From assembly GCF_004795255.1 (NCBI RefSeq), contig NZ_SSBQ01000002.1, positions 353,001-417,000 of the forward strand: a DNA stretch of 64,000 nt, written 5' to 3'. The notes under the pieces were generated by a model. That model ran no database searches. It had not been told where the DNA came from and saw only the letters and a list, made by a program, of their open reading frames with translations. The stretch's first letter is position 1, and the number at the start of each line of letters is the position of its first letter. Below, piece after piece: positions 32,907-40,258 of this stretch. Source of the DNA: Streptomyces sp. RKND-216. Its GTDB lineage: Bacteria; Actinomycetota; Actinomycetes; Streptomycetales; Streptomycetaceae. The position numbers were made by a program, and so were the translations under genes.

Positions 32907-33866
32907 TCAGCCCCGGGCGAACCGGTCGAGCGCGGCGAGCAGGATGTCGCGGGTCGTCCCGCCGCCCAGGTGACCCGCGTCCTCCACCACGTGCAGTTCC
33001 GCGTCCGGCCAGGCGCGGGACAGCTCCCAGGCGGTGGCCAGGGGGCTGCCCAGGTCGAGCCGGCCGTGGATCAGCACGCCGGGGATGCCGGTCAGGCGGT
33101 GGGCCTCGCGCAGCAGTTGTCCCTCCTCCAGCCAGGCGCCGTGCGAGAAGTAGTGGGCGCACAGGCGCACCAGTGCGGTGCGGTCCGCGGAGGGCCGGTC
33201 GCCGTACGGACCGGGGGCGCCCTGCGTCTCCCCGGAGACGACGGCGTCCTCCCAGGCGCACCACTCCTGGACCGCCCGGTCTCGTACGGCCGGGTCCGGA
33301 TGCTCCGTCAGGGCGGCGTAGGCGCCGACGACGTCGCCGTCGGGCGGTGTCCCGGGGGCCCCGGCGAGGAAGCGTTCCCACTCGCGGGGGAAGAAGCGGC
33401 CCACGCCCCGGTAGAGCCAGTCGATCTCGGAGCGGCGGGTGGTGGTGACGGCGGGAACGACGATCCCGGTGACCCGCTCCGGGTGCCGCTGGGCGTAGGC
33501 GAGGATCAATGTGGAGCCCCACGAGCCGCCCTCCAGCAGCCACCGGTCGATGCCGAGGTGTGTGCGCAGCAGCTCCATGTCGGCGATCAGGTGGTGGATC
33601 GTGTGGTGCCGCACGCCGGTCGACGGGTCCCCGGCGTGCGGTGTGCTGCGCCCGCAGCCCCGCTGGTCGAAGAGGACCACCCGGTACCGCTCGGGATCGA
33701 AGTAGCGGCGGTGACGGGGGCGGCAGCCGGATCCGGGCCCGCCGTGCACCACCAGCGCGGGCCTGCCGTCGGGGTTGCCGCACACCTCCCAGTAGACGTG
33801 GTCGCCGTCCCCCGCGTCGAGCATGCCGTGCTCGTACGGCTCGATCTCCGGATACAGCTCACGCAT
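32907..33866 (-). CDS. pip: Proline iminopeptidase
   Basis: 319 aa alpha/beta hydrolase. The nucleophile elbow is GGSWGS, preceded by the HGGPGSG oxyanion loop and FDQRGCGRS, both diagnostic of prolyl aminopeptidases (S33). The acid is probably in IHGRLD and the catalytic His in EDAGHLG. It releases N-terminal proline from peptides in the cytoplasm. ATG 33866 with a GAGGGAGC site. Convergent with the amidohydrolase (49 bp). The open frame continues upstream through unrelated DNA, which is a shadow. Confidence 0.93.
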   Translation of the reverse strand: MRELYPEIEPYEHGMLDAGDGDHVYWEVCGNPDGRPALVVHGGPGSGCRPRHRRYFDPERYRVVLFDQRGCGRSTPHAGDPSTGVRHHTIHHLIADMELLRTHLGIDRWLLEGGSWGSTLILAYAQRHPERVTGIVVPAVTTTRRSEIDWLYRGVGRFFPREWERFLAGAPGTPPDGDVVGAYAALTEHPDPAVRDRAVQEWCAWEDAVVSGETQGAPGPYGDRPSADRTALVRLCAHYFSHGAWLEEGQLLREAHRLTGIPGVLIHGRLDLGSPLATAWELSRAWPDAELHVVEDAGHLGGGTTRDILLAALDRFARG

Positions 33867-33933
33867 GTCCGCTCCCTCGTCGCGACGGCCCACCCTGGCA
33901 CGGCGTGAGGCGCGACGACACCGGATAATCCCG

Positions 33934-33962
33934 TTGCTCGGCCCGTGCGGGAGCCGTAGCGT
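33934..33962 (+). promoter_or_regulatory. HrdB-type promoter for the ABC-F gene
   Basis: TTGCTC (33934-33939), 17-bp spacer, TAGCGT (33957-33962). Transcription from here leaves a leader of about 210 nt before the ABC-F start codon. The 312-bp gap 33867-34178 otherwise holds only this leader. Confidence 0.6.
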
Positions 33963-34178
33963 TCTCCTCGGCCCTGTTGCCGTCGATAGGAGAGGCCGTT
34001 GCTCGTCTGAGGTCGGAGACACCGTGTGCACCGCCGTAGGGCGTGCGTGCCACGAGTGCGACCTCGGAAGCGAGCGGCCCCCCTCCGGCCGGTCTCCTCC
34101 TCCCGCGCGGCCTGCTCCGCGGGTGCCGGTGTCTCCCAGCGCTGCCCCCTTTCCAGGACGACGCGACCGGAGAACCGC

Positions 34179-35801
34179 ATGTCTGCACCCACCACATCCA
34201 TCACCTGCACCCGCCTGTCCTTCGCGTGGCCGGACGGCACGTCCGTGCTGGACGGCTTCGAACTGGCCGTCGGGCCTGGCCGCACCGGGCTGATCGGGGT
34301 CAACGGCACCGGGAAGTCGACTCTGCTCAAGCTGGTCGCCGGGGAGCTGGCGCCCCAGGAGGGCAGCGTGCGAGTGGCCGGGGAGGTCGGCTACCTGCCC
34401 CAGGACCTCACCCTGGACACCGGCCTGCGCGTCGACGCGGCGCTGGGCATCGCCGGGACCCGGGCGGCGCTGCACGCCATCGAGGCGGGCGACCCGAGCG
34501 AGGCGCACTTCACCGCGGTCGGCGACGACTGGGACGTGGAGGAGCGCGCCCGGGCGACGCTCGACCAGCTCGGCCTGACCCACATCACCCTGGACCGCAC
34601 CATCGGCGAGGTGTCCGGCGGCGAGTCGGTGCTGCTGCGGCTCGCGGCGCTGCTGCTGCGCCGCCCCGACGTCCTGCTGCTGGACGAGCCGACGAACAAC
34701 CTGGACCGGGAGGGCCGGCGGCGGCTGTACGACGCGGTGGCGTCGTGGAGCGGCGTCCTGGTGGTGGTCAGCCACGACCGGGAACTTCTCGAACTGGTCG
34801 ACCAGATCGCCGACCTGCGGGCCGGCGAGGTGCACTGGTACGGCGGCAACCTGTCGGCGTACGAGGAGGCCGTGGCCACCGAGCAGGAGGCGGCCGAGCG
34901 TATGGTGCGCGTCGCCGAGGGCGATCTGCGACGGCAGAAGCGCGAACTCGCGGAGGCACAGACCAAGCTGGCCAAGCGCGTCCGCTACGGCGACAAGATG
35001 TACGCCACCAAGCGCGAGCCTCGTGCGGTGATGAAGCTGCGCAAGCGCTCGGCGCAGGAGTCGGCGGGCAAGCACCGGATCCTGCACGAGCAGCGACTGG
35101 AGGAGGCCAGGGAGCGGCTGGACGAGGCGTCCGCGGCCGTACGTGACGACGACGAGATCCGGGTCGACCTCCCGTTCACGGCCGTGCCCGCCGGACGGCA
35201 GGTCCTCACCGCGCGCGAGGTCGAGCTGCGGTACGGCGCCCGCGCTCATCTGGACGTGCACGGCCCGGAGCGGATCGCGCTGACCGGACGCAACGGCGCC
35301 GGCAAGTCGACGCTGCTGCGCACGGTCGCCGGGCTGATCCCGCCGGAGGGCGGCGAGCTGACCACGCACGTGCCGCTGCGCTACCTGCCGCAGCGGCTGG
35401 ACCTGCTGGACGAGTCGCTGAGCCTGGTGCAGAACGTGGCCCGGCTGGCTCCGGGGGCGACCGACAACCGCATCCGGGCGCAGCTGGCCCGCTTCCTGTT
35501 CAAGGGGAAGCGCGCGGAGCAGGTCGTGGGCACGCTGTCCGGGGGCGAGCGCTTCAGGGCGACGCTCGCGGCGGTGATGCTCGCCGAGCCGGTGCCGCAG
35601 CTGCTGATGCTGGACGAGCCGACGAACAACCTCGACATGGCGAGCGTCCGGCAGCTCACCGACGCGCTGCGGTCCTACGAGGGGGCGCTGATCGTGGCCG
35701 GTCACGATGTGCCGTTCCTGCACGCGATCGAGCCGACCCGGTGGCTGCGGCTGGACGGCGCACTCGCCACCGTCGATCCCGAGGAACTCTGGGAGGGGTG
35801 A
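34179..35801 (+). CDS. ABC-F family ATPase (ribosome-associated, possible antibiotic resistance)
   Basis: 540 aa with two ABC domains and no membrane part. Walker A sequences are GVNGTGKST and GRNGAGKST; signature motifs are VSGGESVLLRLA and LSGGERFRATLA. Both Walker B motifs end in DEPTNNLD. Between them lies a charged linker (residues about 235-330, RRQKRELAEAQTKLAKRVRYGDKMYATKR in part), which in ABC-F proteins reaches the ribosomal P/E site. Members either protect ribosomes from antibiotics or help translation. The first signature (SGGES rather than SGGQ) is unusual. A leader of about 210 nt precedes ATG 34179. The stop overlaps a possible GTG start of the next gene. Confidence 0.88.
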   Translation: MSAPTTSITCTRLSFAWPDGTSVLDGFELAVGPGRTGLIGVNGTGKSTLLKLVAGELAPQEGSVRVAGEVGYLPQDLTLDTGLRVDAALGIAGTRAALHAIEAGDPSEAHFTAVGDDWDVEERARATLDQLGLTHITLDRTIGEVSGGESVLLRLAALLLRRPDVLLLDEPTNNLDREGRRRLYDAVASWSGVLVVVSHDRELLELVDQIADLRAGEVHWYGGNLSAYEEAVATEQEAAERMVRVAEGDLRRQKRELAEAQTKLAKRVRYGDKMYATKREPRAVMKLRKRSAQESAGKHRILHEQRLEEARERLDEASAAVRDDDEIRVDLPFTAVPAGRQVLTAREVELRYGARAHLDVHGPERIALTGRNGAGKSTLLRTVAGLIPPEGGELTTHVPLRYLPQRLDLLDESLSLVQNVARLAPGATDNRIRAQLARFLFKGKRAEQVVGTLSGGERFRATLAAVMLAEPVPQLLMLDEPTNNLDMASVRQLTDALRSYEGALIVAGHDVPFLHAIEPTRWLRLDGALATVDPEELWEG

Positions 35802-35815
35802 CGTATCGTGCGCGC

Positions 35816-36733
35816 ATGCGAGAAGTGCTGGTCGTCGGAGGCGGCGTCATCGGGCTGACGACGGCGGTCGTCCTGGCCGAGGAGGGCGTGCGCGTCCGGG
35901 TCTGGAGCCGTGAGCCTGCCGAGCGCACGACGTCCGCGGTGGCGGGCGGACTGTGCTGGCCGTACCGGATCGAGCCGGCGGAACGGGCGCTGGAGTGGGC
36001 GGTGCACGGCTTCCGCACCCTGTCCTGGCTGGCCGAGCGTCCGGCGGAGACCGGCGTCCGGCTCGTGCCGGGCCGCATGGTCATGGACGACACGCCGGAA
36101 CGCTGGTCGGCGCTGGTCGGCGAGCGGTGCCGGACGCCGCTTGTCGACATGACGGCCTATCTTCCGTATCTGCGAGGACGCCTGGAGGCCGCCGGCGGGC
36201 GGTACGCAGAGCGGGACGTCTCCTCGCTGGCCGAGGCCGGCGAGGAGGCGCCGGTGGTGGTCCACTGCACCGGGCTGGGCGCCCGCGAGCTGGCCGGGGA
36301 CGCCACGATGACCGCGGTGCGCGGTCAGTTGCTCGTCGTGGAGAATCCCGGCGTCCGGGACTGGCACGTGTCGTCGGAACCGGGGGCGTCGAACTCCACC
36401 TACCTGCTGCCGCAGCCGTACGGGTTGATCCTCGGCGGTACGGCGGAGGAGGGCGCCGAGGGGACGCTCCCGGACCCGGCGACGGCCGCGGCGATACGCG
36501 AGCGCTGCGCCCGCGTCCATCCCGCGGTGGCCGACGCCCCGGTCCTGGAACACCGCGTGGGCCTGCGCCCGTGCCGCGCCGCCGGGGTCCGCCTGGAACG
36601 CGAGGAGCTGCCCGGAGGCAGCGTGTGCGTGCAACAGTACGGCCACGGCGGGGCGGGAGTGACCGCGTCCTGGGGCTCCGCACGGGAGGCGGCCGACCTG
36701 GTGCGCGCGGCCCTCGGGGACCGACCCGGCTGA
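35816..36733 (+). CDS. FAD-dependent D-amino-acid-oxidase-like protein
   Basis: 305 aa DAO family flavoprotein. The N-terminal VLVVGGGVIGLTTAVVLAEEG binds FAD. VAGGLCWPYR follows, which is where DAO family members have a Gly-Ala-x-W loop, and the C-terminal HRVGLRPCR plus YGHGGAGVTASWGSA are typical of D-amino-acid oxidases (the conserved Arg binds the carboxylate). It probably oxidises D-amino acids to imino acids, making H2O2. ATG 35816 is chosen; a GTG at 35798 overlapping the ABC-F stop (GTGA) would add six residues. Likely co-transcribed with the ABC-F gene. Confidence 0.82.
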   Translation: MREVLVVGGGVIGLTTAVVLAEEGVRVRVWSREPAERTTSAVAGGLCWPYRIEPAERALEWAVHGFRTLSWLAERPAETGVRLVPGRMVMDDTPERWSALVGERCRTPLVDMTAYLPYLRGRLEAAGGRYAERDVSSLAEAGEEAPVVVHCTGLGARELAGDATMTAVRGQLLVVENPGVRDWHVSSEPGASNSTYLLPQPYGLILGGTAEEGAEGTLPDPATAAAIRERCARVHPAVADAPVLEHRVGLRPCRAAGVRLEREELPGGSVCVQQYGHGGAGVTASWGSAREAADLVRAALGDRPG

Positions 36734-36879
36734 CGCCCGCGCCGTCCCGGGAGGCTCCGTGCGGTCCGGACCGGGCCCCGCGGGGTGCTCCGCCGGAAAC
36801 CAAGACGCCATGGACATGACGCGGGTAGCAGCGATAGACACCTCCACGTCTTCGCAATCCCCACCGAGTTGGAGGACTC

Positions 36880-38388
36880 GTGCGCAGAACCTTCCTCGCC
36901 GCGGCCGCGGCCGCGGCCACCCTGATGCTGGCGATCCCGGCGTCGGCGGCCGAGCCCACGCCCGGGGCGCCCGGGGTGGGCGACCCCTACTACCCCGACT
37001 ACGGCAACGGCGGCTACGACGTCGCGCACTACGATCTGCGGCTGCGCTACCAGCCCCGGAACGACCACCTGAAGGGCACCGCCACCCTCCTGGTGAAGGC
37101 CACCCAGGACCTCTCCCGCTTCAACCTCGACTTCGCCCTGGACGTCCGCGAGGTCCGGGTGAACGGCCGCGTCGCGGACGTCGCCGCGACCGGCGCCCAC
37201 GAACTGGAGGTGACGCCGGACCGGCCGCTGACGAACGGGCAGCGCGCCACCGTCGTCGTCCGCTACGCCGGCACGCCGTCGGAGGTGGAGGTGAACGGCT
37301 TCACCTCCTGGCACCGCACCCCGGACGGCGGCGTGGCGGCCAACGAGCCGGAGGCCGCCTGGTGGTGGTTCCCCAGCAACGACCACCCGACCGACAAGGC
37401 CACCTACGACGTCAGCGTCGCCGTCCCGGACGGCACCCAGGCGGTCAGCAACGGTGTGCTCGCCTCGCAGCGCTCCGAGGCCGGCTGGACCCGTTGGAAC
37501 TGGCGGTCGGCCGAGCCCCAGGCCACCTACCTGGCGACGCTGGCGGTGGGAAAGTTCGACCTCACCACCGACACCACCGCCGGCGGACTGCCCGTGCTCA
37601 ACGCCTACAGCCGCGAACTGGGCCCGCACGAGGGCGCGGCGCGCGCCAGCATCGAGCGCACCGGCGAGGTGACCGAGTGGCTGGAGGGGTACTTCGGCGC
37701 CTACCCGTTCCACGCGATCGGCGGCTACGTGCCCGACACCGACACCGGCTACGCCCTGGAGACGCAGACCCGGCCGTTCTACAGCCCGCGCAAGTTCCAG
37801 CACGGCTCGAACGTCTCGGTCGTGGTGCACGAGATGGCGCACCAGTGGTACGGCAACAGCGTGTCGCTGGAACGCTGGAGCGACATCTGGCTCAACGAGG
37901 GCTTCGCCAGCTACGCGGAGTGGATGTGGTCGGAACACGCCGGTGAGGGCACGGTCGCGGAACTGGCGGCCTACGCCTACGCCTCCGTCCCGGCCGACGA
38001 CGACTTCTGGACGGTCGAGCCCGGCGACCCGGGCCCGGAGAACCAGTTCCACGGCGCGGTCTACAACCGCGGCGCGATGGCCCTCCAGGCGCTGCGCACC
38101 GAGATCGGGGACCGGGACTTCTTCGCCGCACTGAAGGGCTGGCAGCGCAAGCACGCCGGCGGTGACGCGTCGATCGACGAGTTCGTCGCCTACACCGAGC
38201 GGAAGTCCGGCGAACAGCTCGACGCGCTGTTCGACACCTGGCTGTTCCAGCCGTCGAAGCCGGCCGTCGGGCCGAACGGCGCGGCAGGCGGAGTCGACCG
38301 GAGCGCCGCCTCCGCGGGAGTGCCGGACCAGCCGGAGTCGTGGAAGAAGATCCAGGCCGCCCACGAGGGAGGCCACGGCCATCGCTGA
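36880..38388 (+). CDS. Secreted M1-family metallopeptidase
   Basis: 502 aa. Signal peptide MRRTFLAAAAAAATLML to PASAA (cleavage near residue 24). HEMAH at 317-321 and the distant Glu340 (NEGFASYAEW) form the gluzincin zinc site. The usual GxMEN exopeptidase motif is absent; the equivalent region around 290 reads GYALETQTRP, where the Glu is kept. It is shorter than intracellular aminopeptidase N (about 850 aa) and lacks its C-terminal helical domain. Therefore a trimmed extracellular aminopeptidase. GTG 36880 follows GGAGGA. It ends with a His-rich EGGHGHR tail. Confidence 0.9.
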   Translation: MRRTFLAAAAAAATLMLAIPASAAEPTPGAPGVGDPYYPDYGNGGYDVAHYDLRLRYQPRNDHLKGTATLLVKATQDLSRFNLDFALDVREVRVNGRVADVAATGAHELEVTPDRPLTNGQRATVVVRYAGTPSEVEVNGFTSWHRTPDGGVAANEPEAAWWWFPSNDHPTDKATYDVSVAVPDGTQAVSNGVLASQRSEAGWTRWNWRSAEPQATYLATLAVGKFDLTTDTTAGGLPVLNAYSRELGPHEGAARASIERTGEVTEWLEGYFGAYPFHAIGGYVPDTDTGYALETQTRPFYSPRKFQHGSNVSVVVHEMAHQWYGNSVSLERWSDIWLNEGFASYAEWMWSEHAGEGTVAELAAYAYASVPADDDFWTVEPGDPGPENQFHGAVYNRGAMALQALRTEIGDRDFFAALKGWQRKHAGGDASIDEFVAYTERKSGEQLDALFDTWLFQPSKPAVGPNGAAGGVDRSAASAGVPDQPESWKKIQAAHEGGHGHR

Positions 38389-38405
38389 GGGTGCTCCTCG
38401 GGGCG

Positions 38406-39302
38406 TCAGCCGGGGTAGGTGCCCGCGCGGTGCTGCGCGCGGGCACGCCGGGCCGCGGGGAAGTACCGCAGCCGTTCCGGCAGGACGACCGCGGTCACGC
38501 GCACGGCCCACCCGAACCGGCGCAGCCGCCGCTCCTGACGGCCCGTCCAGGGCAGTCCGGCGGCCTGCCGCGCCTCGGGCGGCAGCAGGCCGACGGTGAC
38601 GAACGCCCGCAGCCGGAGGAACGGCGGTCGCAGCAGCGGCCACAACACCCGCAGTGGCGTCCGCAGCGCCGCCGGACCACCGGTCGGTGCGGGTACGGCG
38701 GCCGTGAGCGAGACCAGCTCGCGCAGCACGGGGGTGCTCTCGATCTCGTCGTCCAGCATCCGCCGGTAGTAGGGCCAGAACGCGGCGAGGGTCTGCGGCA
38801 TGTCGCGGTCCCCGAGGCCCAGCACACGGCCCACTTGGAGCCATTCGGCGTACAGCCGGCGCTCCTCCTCCTCGGTGAACGGGCGGCCCAGGTAGCCGCG
38901 GGCGTGCCGCATCACCGGGAAGCCGGTGGCGTGCACCCAGGCGTACGTCGCGGGGTCGAGGGCCCGGTAGGCCCGTCCGTGCGCATCCGTACCGCGGACG
39001 CCGGCGTGCAGGGTGCGCAGCCGGCGCCCCTCCTCCCGCGCCCGATCGCCGCCGTAGACCCACAGCAGCACGCTGTCCAGGGACCGCCGGGCGCGGCCCC
39101 ACGGGTCGGTGCGGAAGACGGAGTGATCGTCGACGCCCGCGCCGACGGCGGGGTGGGCGACCTGGAGGGCCATTGCAGGGGGCAGCGTGAGCACGGTGCG
39201 CACGTCGCCGGTCAGGTCCCAGAGGAGGCCGCCGGGCGGCGGCGGCCCGGGCTCCTGCGGCGGGTGCCGCACCGGCCGTGGGGCGGCGGTGTCCTTGTGC
39301 AC
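38406..39302 (-). CDS. DUF2236 / MpaB-family oxygenase-like protein
   Basis: 298 aa, mostly helical. The MALQVAHPAVGAGVDDHSVFRTDPWGRARRS segment (shown in part: ALQVAHPAV, DPWGRARRS) and TYAWVHATGFPVM are typical of the DUF2236/latex-clearing-protein fold, which can hold a heme. The His in VAHPAV is a likely axial ligand. Catalysis has only been shown for a few members. GTG 39302 is chosen from family-like N-terminus; its ribosome site is weak. It is divergent from a MerR regulator, with an operator-like promoter between. The end of the gene overlaps a hairpin. Confidence 0.8.
   Translation of the reverse strand: MHKDTAAPRPVRHPPQEPGPPPPGGLLWDLTGDVRTVLTLPPAMALQVAHPAVGAGVDDHSVFRTDPWGRARRSLDSVLLWVYGGDRAREEGRRLRTLHAGVRGTDAHGRAYRALDPATYAWVHATGFPVMRHARGYLGRPFTEEEERRLYAEWLQVGRVLGLGDRDMPQTLAAFWPYYRRMLDDEIESTPVLRELVSLTAAVPAPTGGPAALRTPLRVLWPLLRPPFLRLRAFVTVGLLPPEARQAAGLPWTGRQERRLRRFGWAVRVTAVVLPERLRYFPAARRARAQHRAGTYPG
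38419..38446. terminator. Hairpin in the 3' end of the DUF2236 gene
   Basis: 11-bp stem 38419-38429 with 38436-38446, 6-nt loop, lying 31 bp after the peptidase stop on the plus strand. It could end the M1 peptidase transcript. Confidence 0.5.
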
Positions 39303-39341
39303 GTTCCCATGATGCGCCTGCGCGACCGGTTCCCGCAGGCT

Positions 39342-39371
39342 TTTACAGTGATGGTGAGACAGCCATACTGT
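39342..39371 (+). promoter_or_regulatory. MerR-type promoter with inverted repeat
   Basis: TTTACA (39342-39347), 18-bp spacer, TACTGT (39366-39371). The spacer and hexamers hold an inverted repeat, ACAGT(G)ATGG facing CCATACTGT with one inserted base. The layout with the dyad between -35 and -10 is that of MerR-activated promoters. It lies between the MerR gene and the DUF2236 gene. Confidence 0.65.
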
Positions 39372-39412
39372 TACACCACGGACGGTCAGCGAGGAACGGA
39401 GAGGCGCCGGCG

Positions 39413-40243
39413 ATGGACGACCACGAGGACGGCCGGGACCGTGCACGGGCCGCGCGGGACGCGCCGCCGGAGGCGGACGCGCTGACCGTCGACCAGCTGG
39501 CGGCGCGCGCCGGGGTCACCGTGCGCACCATCCGTTTCTACAGCACCCGGGGGCTGCTCCCGCCGCCCACCATCGGGCCCCGCAGGGTGGGCCGGTACGG
39601 CCCGGACCACCTGTCCCGGCTGGCGCTCATCGAGGAGCTGCAGGCGCAGGGCATGACCCTCGCCGCGATCGAGCGCTACCTCCAACGCCTGCCGGACGAC
39701 ATCTCCCCGCACGAGCTGGCCCTGCACCGGGCGATGGTCGCCTCCTGGATGCCCGACACCGTCGACGAGGCGACGCGCGGACAGCTGGAGAGCCGTGTCG
39801 GCAGGGCGCTGACGGACGACGACCTACGGCGGCTGGAAGCGCTGAGCGTGCTGGAGCCGACCGGCGACCCGGACCTGTTCCGGGTCGACCCGGGCATGAT
39901 CCACCTGGGCGTCCGGCTGCTGGACGTGCCCATCTCGCAGCAGGCCATCCTCGCGGCGCGGGACGTGATGCTGGAGCACACCCGGTCCGCGGCGCGTGCG
40001 CTGAGCACGCTCTTCCGCGACGAGGTGTGGCAGCCCTACCGCGAGCGGGAGGACGACCCGGAGCAGGTCGCCCGGATGAAGTCGCTGTCCGCGCACATGC
40101 AGCCGATGGTGGTGCAGGCGCTGGTCACCGCCTTCCAGCGCTCGATGAACGAGGAGCTGCGCGAGGTGTTCCCCGCCGAGGCCGCACCGGAGGGCGCGCC
40201 GTCCCGTGCCCCGGCAGGGGACGACGGGGCACGGGACCGCTGA
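39413..40243 (+). CDS. MerR-family transcription regulator
   Basis: 276 aa. The winged helix-turn-helix is LTVDQLAARAGVTVRTIRFYSTRGLLPPP ... VGRYGPDHLSRLALIEELQAQG (only parts quoted), the diagnostic MerR sequence. An effector domain of about 190 residues follows, longer than in metal-sensing MerR proteins and without Cys pairs, so an organic ligand is more likely. ATG 39413 has GGAGAGGCG upstream. It is divergent from the DUF2236 gene and the dyad in the promoter probably serves both. Confidence 0.88.
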   Translation: MDDHEDGRDRARAARDAPPEADALTVDQLAARAGVTVRTIRFYSTRGLLPPPTIGPRRVGRYGPDHLSRLALIEELQAQGMTLAAIERYLQRLPDDISPHELALHRAMVASWMPDTVDEATRGQLESRVGRALTDDDLRRLEALSVLEPTGDPDLFRVDPGMIHLGVRLLDVPISQQAILAARDVMLEHTRSAARALSTLFRDEVWQPYREREDDPEQVARMKSLSAHMQPMVVQALVTAFQRSMNEELREVFPAEAAPEGAPSRAPAGDDGARDR

Positions 40244-40258
40244 ACCGGCGACCGGGGC

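Noticed and set aside
32854..32910. 9-bp inverted repeat (CTGACCGGG with CCCGGTCAG) between the amidohydrolase and pip genes as a terminator
   Set aside because: The loop is 39 nt, too long for a simple terminator; not listed as a feature.
34026..34293. Cys-rich open frame in the ABC-F leader (GTG 34023) as a leader peptide
   Set aside because: It has no stop before the ABC-F start codon and runs into it, so it cannot be a classical short leader peptide; no convincing ribosome site.
35816..39102. Long minus-strand frames over the M1 peptidase and DAO-like genes
   Set aside because: High-G+C antisense frames with no start context and no protein-like composition.
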